The notes beneath the pieces are model-generated. The model worked only from the letters and a program-made list of their open reading frames with translations. It made no database searches and was not told the DNA's origin. A DNA stretch of 58,478 nucleotides from Actinomadura physcomitrii (lineage in GTDB: Bacteria > Actinomycetota > Actinomycetes > Streptosporangiales > Streptosporangiaceae), in contig NZ_WBMS02000060.1 of the NCBI RefSeq assembly GCF_008923205.2, positions 1 through 58,478 on the forward strand. The letters are read 5' to 3'. Made by a program: the position numbers and the translations under genes. Below, in pieces: positions 6,894 through 16,177 of the stretch. The number at the start of each line of letters is the position of its first letter. The stretch's first letter is position 1.

Positions 6894-8327
6894 ATGAGCC
6901 AAGTGGTGGTGGCGTCGAACCGCGGGCCCGTGTCGTTCTCGCTGTCCGACGACGGCGCGCTGGAGATGCGGCGGGGAGGCGGCGGGCTCGTGTCGGGCCT
7001 GGCCGGGGTGGCGTCGGGGCAGGACGTGCTGTGGGTGTGCGCGAGCCTCGGGGAGGCGGACCGGACGGCGGCGCGGCGCGCTCCGGACGGGCGGATCGAC
7101 CGCGCCGGGCACGACACCGGCGGCGCGGCCGTCCGGATGCTCGACATTCCGGCGGCGACGTTCCACCGTGCGTACAACGCGGTCGCGAACTCGACGCTGT
7201 GGTTCGTCCACCATCTGCTGTACGACACCCCGCGCAGCCCGCATTTCGATGCGCGCGCGCGGCGCGACTGGCAGTCGTACGAGGCGTACAACGCGGCGTT
7301 CGCCGACGCGCTGGCGCAGGACGCGGCGCAGGGAGCGAAGGCGGCGATCCAGGACTACCACCTGTCGCTGGCGCCGCGGATGCTGCGGGAGCGGCGTCCC
7401 GACCTTAGGATCGTGCATTTCTCGCACACGCCGTGGGCGCCGCCGGAGTACTTCCGTCTGCTCCCCGACGACATCGGCGCGCAGGTCCTGCTGGGCATCC
7501 TCGGCGCGGACCACGCGGGGTTCCTCACGGAGCGCTGGGCTTCGGCCTTCCTCGACTGCTGCGAAGTGGTGCTCGGCGCGCGCGTCGACCGCGTGGCCCG
7601 CACCGTCACGTGCGAGGGACGCACGACCCGTGTCGGTGTTCACGGCCTCGGCGTCGACGGGACGGCGTTGCGGGAGCGCGCCGCACAGCAGGACGTGACG
7701 GAGCGGGCGCGCGCGCTGCGCGAGCAGGTGGGCGACCGGCAACTCATCGTGCGCATCGACCGGACCGAGCTGTCGAAGAACATCGTGCGGGGGCTCGCCG
7801 CGTACCGGGAGATGCTCGCCAACCATCCGGAGTGGCACGGGCGCGTGGTGCACCTCGCGTTCGCCTACCCGTCGCGCTACGACCTGCCCGAGTACCGCGA
7901 GTACACGGCGGCGGTGCAGCGGACGGCCAAGCAGATCGCCGAGGAGTTCGGCACCGCGACGTGGGAGCCGCTTATCTTGCAGGTCAACGACGACTATCCG
8001 CGGTCGCTCGCCGCGTACGGGCTGGCGGACGTGCTGCTGGTGAACCCGATCCGGGACGGGATGAACCTCGTCGCGAAGGAGGGGCCCGTCCTGTCGGAGC
8101 GGGGCTGCGCGCTGGTGCTGTCGCGGGAGGCGGGTGCCGCGGCGGAGCTGTCGGAGGACGCGCTCGTGGTGAACCCGTACGACGTGTCGCAGACCGCGGA
8201 GGCGCTGCACCAGGGGCTGCTGATGCCCCGCGACGAGCGGGCCGAGCGCTGCGCCCGGCTCGTGTCCGCCGCGACGGCGCTCCCGCCCCAGCGGTGGTTC
8301 GCCGACCAGCTCGCAGCGCTCGACTAA
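6894..8327 (+). CDS. otsA: Trehalose-6-phosphate synthase (GT20 family)
   Basis: A 477-aa glycosyltransferase that joins UDP/ADP-glucose and glucose-6-phosphate to trehalose-6-phosphate in the cytosol. Family features: VVVASNRGPVSF at the N-terminus, GGGGLVSGL (acceptor loop), FSHTPWAPPEYFRLLP, RTELSKNIVRGL (donor-phosphate site) and VNPIRDGMNLVAKEG near the end. The donor-site and C-terminal motifs deviate slightly from the E. coli type, as in many actinomycete copies, so a glucosylglycerol-phosphate synthase-like activity cannot be excluded. The matching phosphatase gene lies 7 kb away at 15315. The 3' end overlaps the convergent sulfotransferase gene by four bases. Confidence 0.85.
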   Translation: MSQVVVASNRGPVSFSLSDDGALEMRRGGGGLVSGLAGVASGQDVLWVCASLGEADRTAARRAPDGRIDRAGHDTGGAAVRMLDIPAATFHRAYNAVANSTLWFVHHLLYDTPRSPHFDARARRDWQSYEAYNAAFADALAQDAAQGAKAAIQDYHLSLAPRMLRERRPDLRIVHFSHTPWAPPEYFRLLPDDIGAQVLLGILGADHAGFLTERWASAFLDCCEVVLGARVDRVARTVTCEGRTTRVGVHGLGVDGTALRERAAQQDVTERARALREQVGDRQLIVRIDRTELSKNIVRGLAAYREMLANHPEWHGRVVHLAFAYPSRYDLPEYREYTAAVQRTAKQIAEEFGTATWEPLILQVNDDYPRSLAAYGLADVLLVNPIRDGMNLVAKEGPVLSERGCALVLSREAGAAAELSEDALVVNPYDVSQTAEALHQGLLMPRDERAERCARLVSAATALPPQRWFADQLAALD

Positions 8328-9355
8328 TGCCCTTGCTGGGCCACCGGGTCGCCGGCCGGAGCGAGGCGGCAGTCGACGGGGCTCGGTTCGTGGCGGCGCT
8401 GCCAGCGTTCGCGCAGGTCGGCCTTGCCGTGCGCCATGCGGCGGTGCGCGGCGGTCCGGGCGAAGCGGGCGAGCCGGGCGGCGGGCGGTTTCGGCAGGCC
8501 GCTGGGCTCGTAGCCGTACGCGGCGAGCCGGTCGCCGAACGCGGCCTCGGCCAGGCTGATCTCCCAGGCGTCCAGCCGCTGCGCCCACGACCCGACGCGG
8601 GCGGACGTGACGGCGGCGCGGGTGAGGCCGTGCCACGTCTTCTGCGGCGGGACGGTCCGCTGCGCGAGGGTCTGCGGGGCCGTCATCGCCGGGTGGTACT
8701 CCTCGCCGAGGAACTCGCACAGCCGGGACAGCTCGTCGGCGGGGTCGGTGACGAGCCGCTCGTACTGCAGCTCGTAAAAGGCGTCCGGGCCGAGGCGGGC
8801 GGCGAGCCGGTGCCCGGTGTCGACGGCCTCGCGCCAGACGGAGATGGCGTGGTTGAGGTCCTGGCCGTACCAGGGCATCTCCTTGAGGGACGCGACGCAG
8901 TCCCGGCCGTCGCGGACGAGGTGGACAAACTGGGCGTCCGGGAACATTCGCAGCAGCGCGCCGGCGTGCCGGATGTAGCTCGGCCGCTTGTCGCCCCAGC
9001 GGGTCTTGCCGTGCAGCCGGGCGTACGCGCGGAAGACGACGGCGAGCGCGGACCCGAGGGTGGGTGGCGCCGCGACGATCTCCTCGGCGACCGCGCGGGC
9101 GTCCAGGCCGAGCTCGCCGAACCGGGTGGCCGGCCGGGCGGTGAGCCAGTCGGCGAGGGCGCGCCTGTTCCGGCTGTCCGTGAGGTCACCAAACTGTGCC
9201 CGCGACGTATAGGCGGGGAGCACGAACCGCGTCTCGGTCGGGATCGCGATGCGGGGATGCGAGTGCAGCATGAGCCGCAGCAGCGTCGTCCCGGAGCGCG
9301 GGCAGCCGAACACGAAGATCGGGCGTTCGGACGGGGTCTCGAGGCCGGATGACAT
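8324..9355 (-). CDS. Sulfotransferase family protein
   Basis: A 343-aa PAPS-dependent sulfotransferase. The 5'-phosphosulfate loop is CPRSGTTLLRLML near residue 16 and the 3'-phosphate-binding segment is VRDGRDCVASL near 135. No signal peptide or membrane span is seen, so it is cytosolic with an unknown acceptor (small molecule or glycolipid). The start could be the ATG at 9355 or the one nine bases upstream (9364); neither has a strong ribosome site. It lies 114 bases downstream of the ECF sigma gene and is convergent with otsA. Confidence 0.85.
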   Translation of the reverse strand: MSSGLETPSERPIFVFGCPRSGTTLLRLMLHSHPRIAIPTETRFVLPAYTSRAQFGDLTDSRNRRALADWLTARPATRFGELGLDARAVAEEIVAAPPTLGSALAVVFRAYARLHGKTRWGDKRPSYIRHAGALLRMFPDAQFVHLVRDGRDCVASLKEMPWYGQDLNHAISVWREAVDTGHRLAARLGPDAFYELQYERLVTDPADELSRLCEFLGEEYHPAMTAPQTLAQRTVPPQKTWHGLTRAAVTSARVGSWAQRLDAWEISLAEAAFGDRLAAYGYEPSGLPKPPAARLARFARTAAHRRMAHGKADLRERWQRRHEPSPVDCRLAPAGDPVAQQGH

Positions 9356-9468
9356 GCACCGCATGGTGGCCGAGCGGGGCCGCGGAATCCGGCGACTGAA
9401 CGGACGGTTGCCGCCCGATGACGAAGGCTTGACGGCGCCGACCTGCGGAAGCAGGAGCGACCGGGCGG

Positions 9469-10020
9469 TCAGGTGTAGGACTCGCCGAGCGTCTGCCGCA
9501 CCTGCTTGCGAGCCTCGTGGATGCGCGACTTCACGGTGCCGAGCGGCAGCTTCAGCTGCTCGGCGATCTCCGCGTACTCCAGCTGCGAGACGTCGCGGAG
9601 CACGAGCGCCTGGATGAGGTCCGGCTTGCGGGCCTCCAGGTCCTCCATGGCGTCGAGGATGTCGACGCGGGAGCCCGCGATGACGCTGGTGCGGCGCGGG
9701 TCGGGGCGCTGCTGCGGCAGCTCGCCGGCCTGCTCGACCGAGCGGCGCTTCAGCGACCGGTAGGTGGAGCGGGCCGAGTTCGCGACCACGACGTGCAGCC
9801 ACGTGCTGAACCGCGACCGCCCCTCGAACCGGTGGATGTTCCGTGCGACCTGCAGCAACGCGTCCTGGCAGGCCTCCTCGGCGTCCTGCCGGCAGGGCAG
9901 GAACCGGGCGGCGTGCCGCAGCACGTCCGGCTCGATCTTGCGCAGCAGCTCGTTGAGGGCGGCCTGATCGCCCTGGGCGGCCTTGACCGCCAGCTCTTCG
10001 GTCCGCTCATCGAATGCCAT
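9469..10020 (-). CDS. ECF-type RNA polymerase sigma factor
   Basis: A 183-aa sigma factor with region 2 (CRQDAEEACQDALLQVARNI, then FEGRSRFSTWLHVVVAN) and region 4 (LEYAEIAEQLKLPLGTVKSR HTH). The ATG at 10020 is preferred; an upstream in-frame start at 10047 would run into the divergent kinase promoter. No anti-sigma factor gene lies next to it. Instead it is divergent from a transmembrane Ser/Thr kinase 56 bases away, suggesting kinase-dependent control (inferred). Confidence 0.92.
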   Translation of the reverse strand: MAFDERTEELAVKAAQGDQAALNELLRKIEPDVLRHAARFLPCRQDAEEACQDALLQVARNIHRFEGRSRFSTWLHVVVANSARSTYRSLKRRSVEQAGELPQQRPDPRRTSVIAGSRVDILDAMEDLEARKPDLIQALVLRDVSQLEYAEIAEQLKLPLGTVKSRIHEARKQVRQTLGESYT

Positions 10021-10076
10021 GCCGCGCCTCAATGCTCGTTCGCACACTCACCCCGTTTGTTGGGCATGATACGGGA

Positions 10077-12227
10077 GTGTCCTTCCCACCGACTGTCGGC
10101 CGTTACCGAATCGATCGCGTCCTCGGATCTGGGGCGTTCGCGTCTGTGTGGCTCGGGCACGACGACGCGCTGGCCTCCCAGGTCGCCATAAAAGTCCTGT
10201 CCGGGAGCCTCCTGGACGACCTCGACGTGCGCAATCGCTTCCTCGAGGAGGCGCGGATCCTGCGCCGCGCCGACTCCGAGCGGCTCGTGCGCGTGCACGA
10301 CATCGGGGAGCTGCCGGACGGACGACCCTACTTCGTGATGTCGTACGCCGACCGCGGAACGCTCGCCGACCGGATGCGCGAACGGCCACTTCCGGTCACC
10401 GAGGCGGTCGCGATGGCGGAGGAGATCGCCTACGGCGTCGAGGTCATCAACACGCTGGGCGTGATCCACCGCGACCTGAAGCCGTCGAACGTGCTGTTCC
10501 AGTCGACGCCGGACGGCGGCGAGAAGCTGCTGATCGCCGACCTCGGGCTGGCGAAGGCGCTCGCGCACGCGTCGGGCGCGTTCACGCTGCCGGTCGGCAC
10601 CCCCGGCTACATGTCGCCGGAGCAGGCGCGCTTCGGCGGCGGGCTGGACGTGCGGGCCGACGTGTACGGGCTGGGCGCGCTGACCTACCACATGCTGACC
10701 GGGCGGGCCCCGGGCCCGGCGCCGGTGAAGTCGCCGCCGAGCGAGCTGCGCGAGGGCCTGTCGCCGGCGTTCGACCAGGTCGTGCTGCGGGCGCTGGAGG
10801 TTGAGCGGGAGAAGCGGTGGCCGACGGCGGAGGCGTTCGCCGAGGCGCTGTCGACGCTGCGGCCGACGACCGCGCCGGGTCCCGGCGGTCCCGCCGCGCC
10901 GGGTCCGTCCGGGCCGGGGGCGACGGCGGGTCCGGGCGCCGCGCCGTCGTACTCGCCGCCGGCGCCGCCGGCGCCGCGCATCGAGCCCGACGCGACCGTC
11001 CAGGACTTCTACCACGACGGGGCGCGGCAGGACCGTCCGCCCGCGCCCGTCCAGCCGCCGGGGCCGGGCCAGACGATGGCCGCGGGCCCGGGGCCGTCCC
11101 CGCAGAACGTGCCGCAGGAGCTGCGGACGCGGCTCGACCAGCCGCAGGACGACGACGTCCGCACCTCGGAGATGCGGCTGCCGGCGGGCGCGGGCCCGGT
11201 GCCGGGCGGCGGCGAGCAGACGATCATGGACGAGCCGGCCGGCCGCCTCGAGCCGCCGACCTCGCCCGACGACGACCGGACGAGGGCGTTCGGGCCGGCG
11301 TCGTACCCGCCGTCGCAGCCGCCGGTCCCGGCCGCGCCGCAGGGCGGCGACAACAAGACGACCGTGTTCCCGACGCAACCCCCGCCCCAGCAGGGTTCTC
11401 CGCAGGGCCCGCCCCAGGGCGCGCCGATGGGGCCGCCCGGGCCGCCGGGGCAGGGGCAGTTCGGCCCGCCGCCCACCGGTTTCCAGCCGCCGCCCGGCCC
11501 CGAAAGCCAGGGGCGGCAGGGCAAGGGCGGCGGTCTGCTCGGCAGGCTCAAGGGCGGCGGTGCGGGCGCGGGACGTCCGAGCGGTCCTGGCGGGACGGGA
11601 GGCGGCGGCGCGCCGCGCAAGTTCGTCACGCCGCTGATCATCACCGCGGTGGTGCTCGCGCTCGCGCTGGTCGTCGGGCTGACCCTCGGCATGCTGTCCG
11701 GCGGCGGGGGCGGCGGAAAGAAGAGCAAGGACAAGACGCCCAAGGTGCCGACCGACTTCGTCGCGATCGCCGACCCGTCCGGCAAGATCAAGACGGCGGT
11801 GCCGAAGACCTGGCCGAAGCAGCAGGAGCAGACCTGGGTGCCGACGACCGTGCACCTGAACGACGCCGGGCCGCGCCCGGTGCTGCGCGCGACGCCGAGC
11901 CTGCAGCAGTTCCTCGGGAACGGGACGGGTCCGGGCGTGTTCATCGGCCTGACCACCGACGTGCAGCCGGGCCACCTCCCGCCGCCGACCGCGGCCGTGC
12001 ACGCGCAGTGCACCAAGGCCGCGCCGGAGAACTACACCAGCCCGGACGGGGCGCTGACGGGGACGATCACGCGGTTCACCGCCTGCAAGAGCGGGACGCC
12101 GTCGGTCACCGAGGTCGGCCTCAAGGACAAGGCGGGCAAGTTCGGGCTGTGGATCCGGGTCAAGGAGACCGACAACCGCAACGCGACCAAGGACATCCTC
12201 GACAACCTGAAGGTCACCGGCCCCTGA
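10077..12227 (+). CDS. Transmembrane Ser/Thr protein kinase (PknB-like)
   Basis: About 716 aa from a GTG at 10077. The N-terminal Hanks-type kinase domain has a glycine loop (GSGAFASVW, 17-25), the ATP lysine in VAIKV (about 39), HRDLKPSN from 131, and a DLG in place of the usual DFG. The activation-segment end is GTPGYMSPEQA. A proline/glycine-rich linker of about 240 residues leads to one membrane helix (about 518-541) and an extracellular C-terminal domain of about 175 residues without PASTA repeats. An ATG at 10032 is an alternative start. A possible -10 CATGAT lies seven bases before the GTG, as for a leaderless transcript. The divergent ECF sigma gene is the likely partner. Confidence 0.9.
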   Translation: MSFPPTVGRYRIDRVLGSGAFASVWLGHDDALASQVAIKVLSGSLLDDLDVRNRFLEEARILRRADSERLVRVHDIGELPDGRPYFVMSYADRGTLADRMRERPLPVTEAVAMAEEIAYGVEVINTLGVIHRDLKPSNVLFQSTPDGGEKLLIADLGLAKALAHASGAFTLPVGTPGYMSPEQARFGGGLDVRADVYGLGALTYHMLTGRAPGPAPVKSPPSELREGLSPAFDQVVLRALEVEREKRWPTAEAFAEALSTLRPTTAPGPGGPAAPGPSGPGATAGPGAAPSYSPPAPPAPRIEPDATVQDFYHDGARQDRPPAPVQPPGPGQTMAAGPGPSPQNVPQELRTRLDQPQDDDVRTSEMRLPAGAGPVPGGGEQTIMDEPAGRLEPPTSPDDDRTRAFGPASYPPSQPPVPAAPQGGDNKTTVFPTQPPPQQGSPQGPPQGAPMGPPGPPGQGQFGPPPTGFQPPPGPESQGRQGKGGGLLGRLKGGGAGAGRPSGPGGTGGGGAPRKFVTPLIITAVVLALALVVGLTLGMLSGGGGGGKKSKDKTPKVPTDFVAIADPSGKIKTAVPKTWPKQQEQTWVPTTVHLNDAGPRPVLRATPSLQQFLGNGTGPGVFIGLTTDVQPGHLPPPTAAVHAQCTKAAPENYTSPDGALTGTITRFTACKSGTPSVTEVGLKDKAGKFGLWIRVKETDNRNATKDILDNLKVTGP

Positions 12228-12416
12228 CCCCGGTCGCCGGACGGGCGTCGCCGGCAGAGCGGGCGGCGCGCGCCGCCAGGATCCCGGCGGACGCCTCGTC
12301 CACCGGGAGGAACGCCTCCAGGCGCAGCTCGGCGACGGTGACGTCGGTCGCGGTCGCGAACGCGGCGCGCTCGGCTTCGCCGTCCCGCTGCGGCTGCGGA
12401 CGCCGGACGGGGACTT
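12213..12416 (-). pseudogene. 3' remnant of an unidentified minus-strand gene
   Basis: A minus-strand frame with ordinary coding character for this genome ends at a stop overlapping the kinase stop. The readable C-terminus contains TDVTVAELRLEAFLPVDEAS and AGILAARAARSAGDA. It has no start; it runs straight into the 5'-truncated oxidoreductase gene at about 12,410. I do not recognise the family. Confidence 0.4.
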
Positions 12417-13109
12417 GCCGCCGCCGCGTCGGTGACCGAGCGCGTCACGCTGGGGACGGCGGCGCTCATGCCGGTGCTCCGCCGTCCCGTGCAGGCGGCC
12501 CAGACGCTCGCGTCGATCGACCTGCTCTCACAGGAGCGCCTTACGGTGTCGGTCGGCGCGGGCTTTCCCGGCCGTTTCGGCAAGCCGATGTACGCCGCGT
12601 CCCAGGTTCCCTGGGAGAGGCGCTTCGCACGGCTGGACGAGACGGTCGCGCTATGGCGACAGCTGTGGCGGGAGCCGGAGAACAAGGCGTTCCACGGTGA
12701 GCTGCTCCACTTCGACGACCTGCCCACCATGACGTCGCCGTTCCGCAAGGACGGTCCGTCGATCTGGCTGGCCGGCATCACCCCGACCGCCCTGGCCCGC
12801 ACCGGACGCATGTACGACGGGTGGCTCCCCTACCCGCCCGACCCGGCCGACTACAAGGCCGCGCTGGCGGACGTCCACCGTGCCGCGGCAGAGCGCGGGC
12901 GGGCGCCCGATGCCGTTACTCCGGCTCTCTTCGCGTCCGTGAAGATCCAGGCCGTGGCCGCCGGCGGCGCCGCGGAGGTCGCGGCGCGGCTCGCGGAGTA
13001 CACCGCCGCGGGCGCCCGGCATCTCGTGCTGCGGCTGGGCACGACGGGTCTCGAGGAGATCGACGATCAGCTCGGCAGGGTCGCCGAGCTCCTGCCCCGG
13101 CTGCGCTGA
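12414..13109 (+). pseudogene. 5'-truncated F420-type luciferase-like oxidoreductase
   Basis: From a possible GTG at 12432 this gives 225 aa, but the homologous frame begins a few codons earlier at LAAAASVTERVTLGTA. It has the core of LLM-class flavin/F420 oxidoreductases: RVTLGTAALMPVLRRP, SVGAGFPG, SIWLAGITP and DGWLPYPP. Aligned with the complete relative at 24848-25789 in this window, the first 60-65 residues (first beta-strand and cofactor pocket start) are missing. The upstream DNA belongs to an opposite-strand remnant, so this is a deletion scar and the protein is unlikely to work. Confidence 0.7.
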
Positions 13110-13149
13110 GAACCGCCACCGATCCGAGGGGTTGCATCGCGAGCGGTTC

Positions 13150-13159
13150 CGATATATCG
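13150..13159. promoter_or_regulatory. Candidate PadR operator
   Basis: Perfect 10-bp palindrome CGATATATCG, the most AT-rich spot in the area, 58 bases before padR. ATAT-centred palindromes of this kind are typical PadR sites. Flanking TTGCATCG and ATGCATCG elements may extend it. It suggests autoregulation. Confidence 0.5.
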
Positions 13160-13216
13160 TTAATGCATCGCAACCGATCACGACCGTGTGATCGGACCGA
13201 CTCCAAGGAGACAGCG

Positions 13217-13819
13217 ATGCATGGACACACGATGGGAAGGCGCGGCCACGGCGGACCCGAAGGGCGCGCGCGGCGCGGCGATCCGTTCGGCCCCTGGGGC
13301 CCCGGCGGACCGGGCTTCGGCCCGGGCGGCCCCGGCTTCGGTCCCGGCCACCACGGCCGCGGCCGCGGCCGGCGCACCCGCCGCGGCAACGTGCGGGCCG
13401 CGCTGCTCGCCCTGCTCAACGAGCGGGCGATGCACGGCTACGAGATGATCCAGGAACTCGACGAGCGCACCGGCGGCGTCTGGCGGCCGAGCCCCGGCTC
13501 GGTCTACCCGACCCTGCAGATGCTCGAGGACGAGGGCCTGGTCACCAGCCGGGAGGAGAGCGGCAAGCGGCTGTTCTCCCTCACCGACACCGGCCGCGAG
13601 CAGGCGGCGGCGCAGACCACCGCCCCCTGGGACGAGGTCACCGAGGCCGCGGGCGCGAACGTCCTGCGCGAGCGCGAGGCGTTCGGCCAGCTCTTCGGCG
13701 CCATGAAACAGGTCATGGCAGTCGGCAGCGACGCCCAGAAGGCGCGCGCGCTGGACGTCATCAACGACGCCCGCCGCCGCATCTACGGGATCCTCGCCGA
13801 TGACCCCGAGGCCGAGTAG
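13217..13819 (+). CDS. PadR-family transcriptional regulator
   Basis: 200 aa. The first 55 residues are a glycine/proline-rich flexible arm. They are followed by a winged helix of PadR type (NVRAALLALLNERAMHGYEMIQEL, then PSPGSVYPTLQMLEDEGLV) and a C-terminal dimer helix region. AAGGAG lies six bases before the ATG at 13217. No transporter gene follows, so the likely target is itself or a distant efflux gene. The Gly/Pro/His-rich arm is common in actinobacterial PadR proteins. Confidence 0.9.
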   Translation: MHGHTMGRRGHGGPEGRARRGDPFGPWGPGGPGFGPGGPGFGPGHHGRGRGRRTRRGNVRAALLALLNERAMHGYEMIQELDERTGGVWRPSPGSVYPTLQMLEDEGLVTSREESGKRLFSLTDTGREQAAAQTTAPWDEVTEAAGANVLREREAFGQLFGAMKQVMAVGSDAQKARALDVINDARRRIYGILADDPEAE

Positions 13820-13895
13820 CCGCCCTCTCGGGTCCGCGCCCGAGGGTGCTCTGATCCCGAGGCCGCGCGCCCCCAGGCAGGCCACCGGCCGACGA

Positions 13896-13932
13896 CGCCG
13901 TGGCCGTCCGGACAGCCCGGACGGCCACGGCG
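13896..13932. terminator. Bidirectional terminator
   Basis: 16-bp perfect stem with a 5-base loop (13896-13911 / 13917-13932) between the convergent padR gene and the gene at 13946. Confidence 0.75.
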
Positions 13933-13945
13933 TTCGCGCGTCCGG

Positions 13946-15172
13946 CTACTTGCCGCCGCCGGGGAACGGAACCTGCTTGGCGAGCTGGTCGGCCATGTAC
14001 AGCTGCTTCCACACGTACAGGCCCATGTCCGCCTTCGTCAGCCGCCGCGCGACCGGCACGTCCACCGTCGCGCGGACCAGGTAGGACGCGCCCGGCGACA
14101 GGTACTTGTCACCGCCGTCCCCGGGGATGAGGTCGCCGCCCGCGAGCCGCCGCACGACCCGGCTCTGCGTCGGCGGCGTGCACATGTCCTCCGAGACGCC
14201 GGCCTGCGGCATGCACCGCCCCTGCGCCGCCTTCGTGACGAGGGCGCGCTTGAGGAAGACGTCGCCCGGGAAGTCGAGCAGCACCTTGTGGTCGGTCGGG
14301 TTCGTCAGCACGTACTCGATGTAGGCGAACGACGTCCCGGACGGCGGCGACGACTGGAAGGTGGTCACCACCCCGTCGTCGCTGACGCCGCCGCCGACCG
14401 CCGCGAGCCGGTACTTCGACCCGTCGGCCGTGCCCACCTCGATGGGCGTCCCGGTGCGCGGCAGCCGCGCCTGGCCGCCGGCCGGCCGCTGCTCGGCCGA
14501 GGCGGGCGCCGGGCCCTCGCCGCCCTTGCCGTCGCCGGAGCGCGGCAGCAGGACGAGCCCCGCCGTGACCGCCGCCGCGAGCACGAGCACTCCGCCCGCG
14601 ATGAGGCCGCCGCGGCGCCCGCGCCTGCGGTTGCGCCCCTGCCCGTCGAGAGCCCGCGACCCGAGCCGCACCTGGACGCCGCTGGTCTCCCGCGAGCCCA
14701 TCGGGCCCGCGGCGGACGGCTCCTCGACGGGCTGCCGCACGGCGGCCTGCGGCCCGGTGCGTACCCCGGGCACGGGGGCCTGCGGCCCGGTGTGGTGGCG
14801 GGGCACGGCGGCCTGCGGTCCGGTCTGCGAGCGCGGCACGGCGGCCTGCGGGCCCGTCTGCGAGCGCGGCACGGCCGGCTGCGGGCCCGTCCGCGGGGGC
14901 GACGCGGGGACCGGGCCCCATGCCTGCGGCGGCGTCCCGGCGCCCGGCGCTCGGCCCGGGCCGCCGTAGGGCCGCCCGGGAGGCGCCGGGGCGTGCACGA
15001 TCGGACGCGACGGGGCGTCGGGCGGGATCGGCGCGCCGCCGAGCCCCGCCGGGGACGCTCCCGGAACGACCGGCGTGCCCTGGACCGGGGTCGCCGCGGG
15101 GGAAGGGAAGCCGTGCGGAGGCGTGCCCCTGGCGTCGCCCGGGCGGCGCGGGATTCCCGGATCCGTGTCCAC
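13946..15172 (-). CDS. Membrane-anchored protein with DUF4352-like outer domain
   Basis: 408 aa from a GTG at 15172 with GGGAGG eight bases upstream; the frame is open further up but has no ribosome site. Order: proline-rich cytoplasmic half with five tandem 11-residue repeats (TGPQAAVPRSQ type), a basic patch (RNRRRGRRG), one membrane helix (GLIAGGVLVLAAAVTAGLVL), then about 180 extracellular residues with two cysteines and an immunoglobulin-like strand pattern (SFAYIEYVLTNPTDHKVLLD) as in DUF4352/Telokin-like proteins. Function unknown. It lies upstream of nothing in its own direction and is terminated against padR. Confidence 0.7.
   Translation of the reverse strand: MDTDPGIPRRPGDARGTPPHGFPSPAATPVQGTPVVPGASPAGLGGAPIPPDAPSRPIVHAPAPPGRPYGGPGRAPGAGTPPQAWGPVPASPPRTGPQPAVPRSQTGPQAAVPRSQTGPQAAVPRHHTGPQAPVPGVRTGPQAAVRQPVEEPSAAGPMGSRETSGVQVRLGSRALDGQGRNRRRGRRGGLIAGGVLVLAAAVTAGLVLLPRSGDGKGGEGPAPASAEQRPAGGQARLPRTGTPIEVGTADGSKYRLAAVGGGVSDDGVVTTFQSSPPSGTSFAYIEYVLTNPTDHKVLLDFPGDVFLKRALVTKAAQGRCMPQAGVSEDMCTPPTQSRVVRRLAGGDLIPGDGGDKYLSPGASYLVRATVDVPVARRLTKADMGLYVWKQLYMADQLAKQVPFPGGGK
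14742..14895. repeat. 33-bp in-frame tandem repeats
   Basis: Five units of 33 bp (CCTGCGG-type core at about 14745, 14778, 14811, 14844 and 14877) encode the 11-residue TGPQ repeats of the gene around them. Units differ by a few bases, so the array is not recent. Confidence 0.85.
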
Positions 15173-15314
15173 CGTCCCAACCTCCCGTGTCCCTCGCGTG
15201 GCCGTCCAATGTCCACACATACCGCAATCCACCATATTTTGGCGCAATTAGACGTGTGGTCCACAGGTGCCACAAGAGTCACGCGAGATGCGACAAATCT
15301 GGTTACGGCACTTG

Positions 15315-16157
15315 TCACTCCGGCGCGGAATCGGCCGCGGCGAGCGTCCCGAGCAGCTCGACGATTCCGGCGGGACCGTCCACGACCAGGTCGGCGCGCT
15401 CGGCGAGCTCGGTCACCTCGTTGGACGCGCTGCACACCGTGACGCCCGGAACGCCCTCCGCGCGCAGCGCGTCCACCGCGTCGAACGCCGCGAGATCGCC
15501 GAGGTCGTCGCCGGCGAACAGCACCGCGGACGGCGGCGCGCCGTGCTTCGCCGCGAACGCGTCGGCGAGCGAGCGCAGCGCCCGCCCCTTGTCCACCCCC
15601 GGCGGACGCAGCTCCAGCACGTACCGGCCGGGCTCGACGGCGAGGCCGGTGCGCTCGGCGAGCGCCTCGATGATGCTGCGCAGCCGGTCGAGCGCCACCT
15701 GCGGCTCGGCGCAGCGCCGCGTGTGCACGACGATCGCGTGTGTCTTGTCCTCGACGAACGTCCCGGGCGGCGCGCCCGCCGCCTCCAGCACGCCGGGCAG
15801 CTTCGCGCGCGCCTCGGCGATGCCGGGCGGCGGGTCCGGCTCGGTGAGCGCGCCTGACTCCCAGCGCTCGAGCCCGTACTGGCCGAGCACCACCAGGCCG
15901 TCGACGCCCTCGAAGCCGCCGTACTCCACGGCCACGCGGGCGGGCCGACCGGTGATGATCGCGAGCGTGCCCACCCGAGGGGCCAGCCGGGCCAGCGCCG
16001 GCGCGGCCCCCGGATGGGCCCGGGCCGCGGCGGGATCGTCCACGATCGGCGCGAGGGTGCCGTCGAAGTCGAAGCCGAGCACGGCCCGGGAGGGGTCGGT
16101 GCGGATCGCGTCCAGGCCGTCGGTGCCGACGGCCGTCACAGAACGGGGAGAGTTCAC
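15315..16157 (-). CDS. otsB: Trehalose-6-phosphate phosphatase
   Basis: A 280-aa HAD-superfamily phosphatase that releases trehalose. Motif I is GFDFDGTLAPI (nucleophile and general-acid aspartates), motif II is in IITGRPA, and motif IV is LFAGDDLGDLAAFDA. Its usual partner otsA is not adjacent but lies in this window at 6894. It starts 20 bases downstream of the DUF3263 gene in the same direction and may be co-transcribed with it. Confidence 0.9.
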   Translation of the reverse strand: MNSPRSVTAVGTDGLDAIRTDPSRAVLGFDFDGTLAPIVDDPAAARAHPGAAPALARLAPRVGTLAIITGRPARVAVEYGGFEGVDGLVVLGQYGLERWESGALTEPDPPPGIAEARAKLPGVLEAAGAPPGTFVEDKTHAIVVHTRRCAEPQVALDRLRSIIEALAERTGLAVEPGRYVLELRPPGVDKGRALRSLADAFAAKHGAPPSAVLFAGDDLGDLAAFDAVDALRAEGVPGVTVCSASNEVTELAERADLVVDGPAGIVELLGTLAAADSAPE

Positions 16158-16177
16158 GCCGACCTATCGTGGTCGAC

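Noticed and set aside
14742..14895. 33-bp repeats as a CRISPR or regulatory array
   Set aside because: They are directly adjacent, in frame, and encode 11-residue TGPQ repeats in a proline-rich protein segment.
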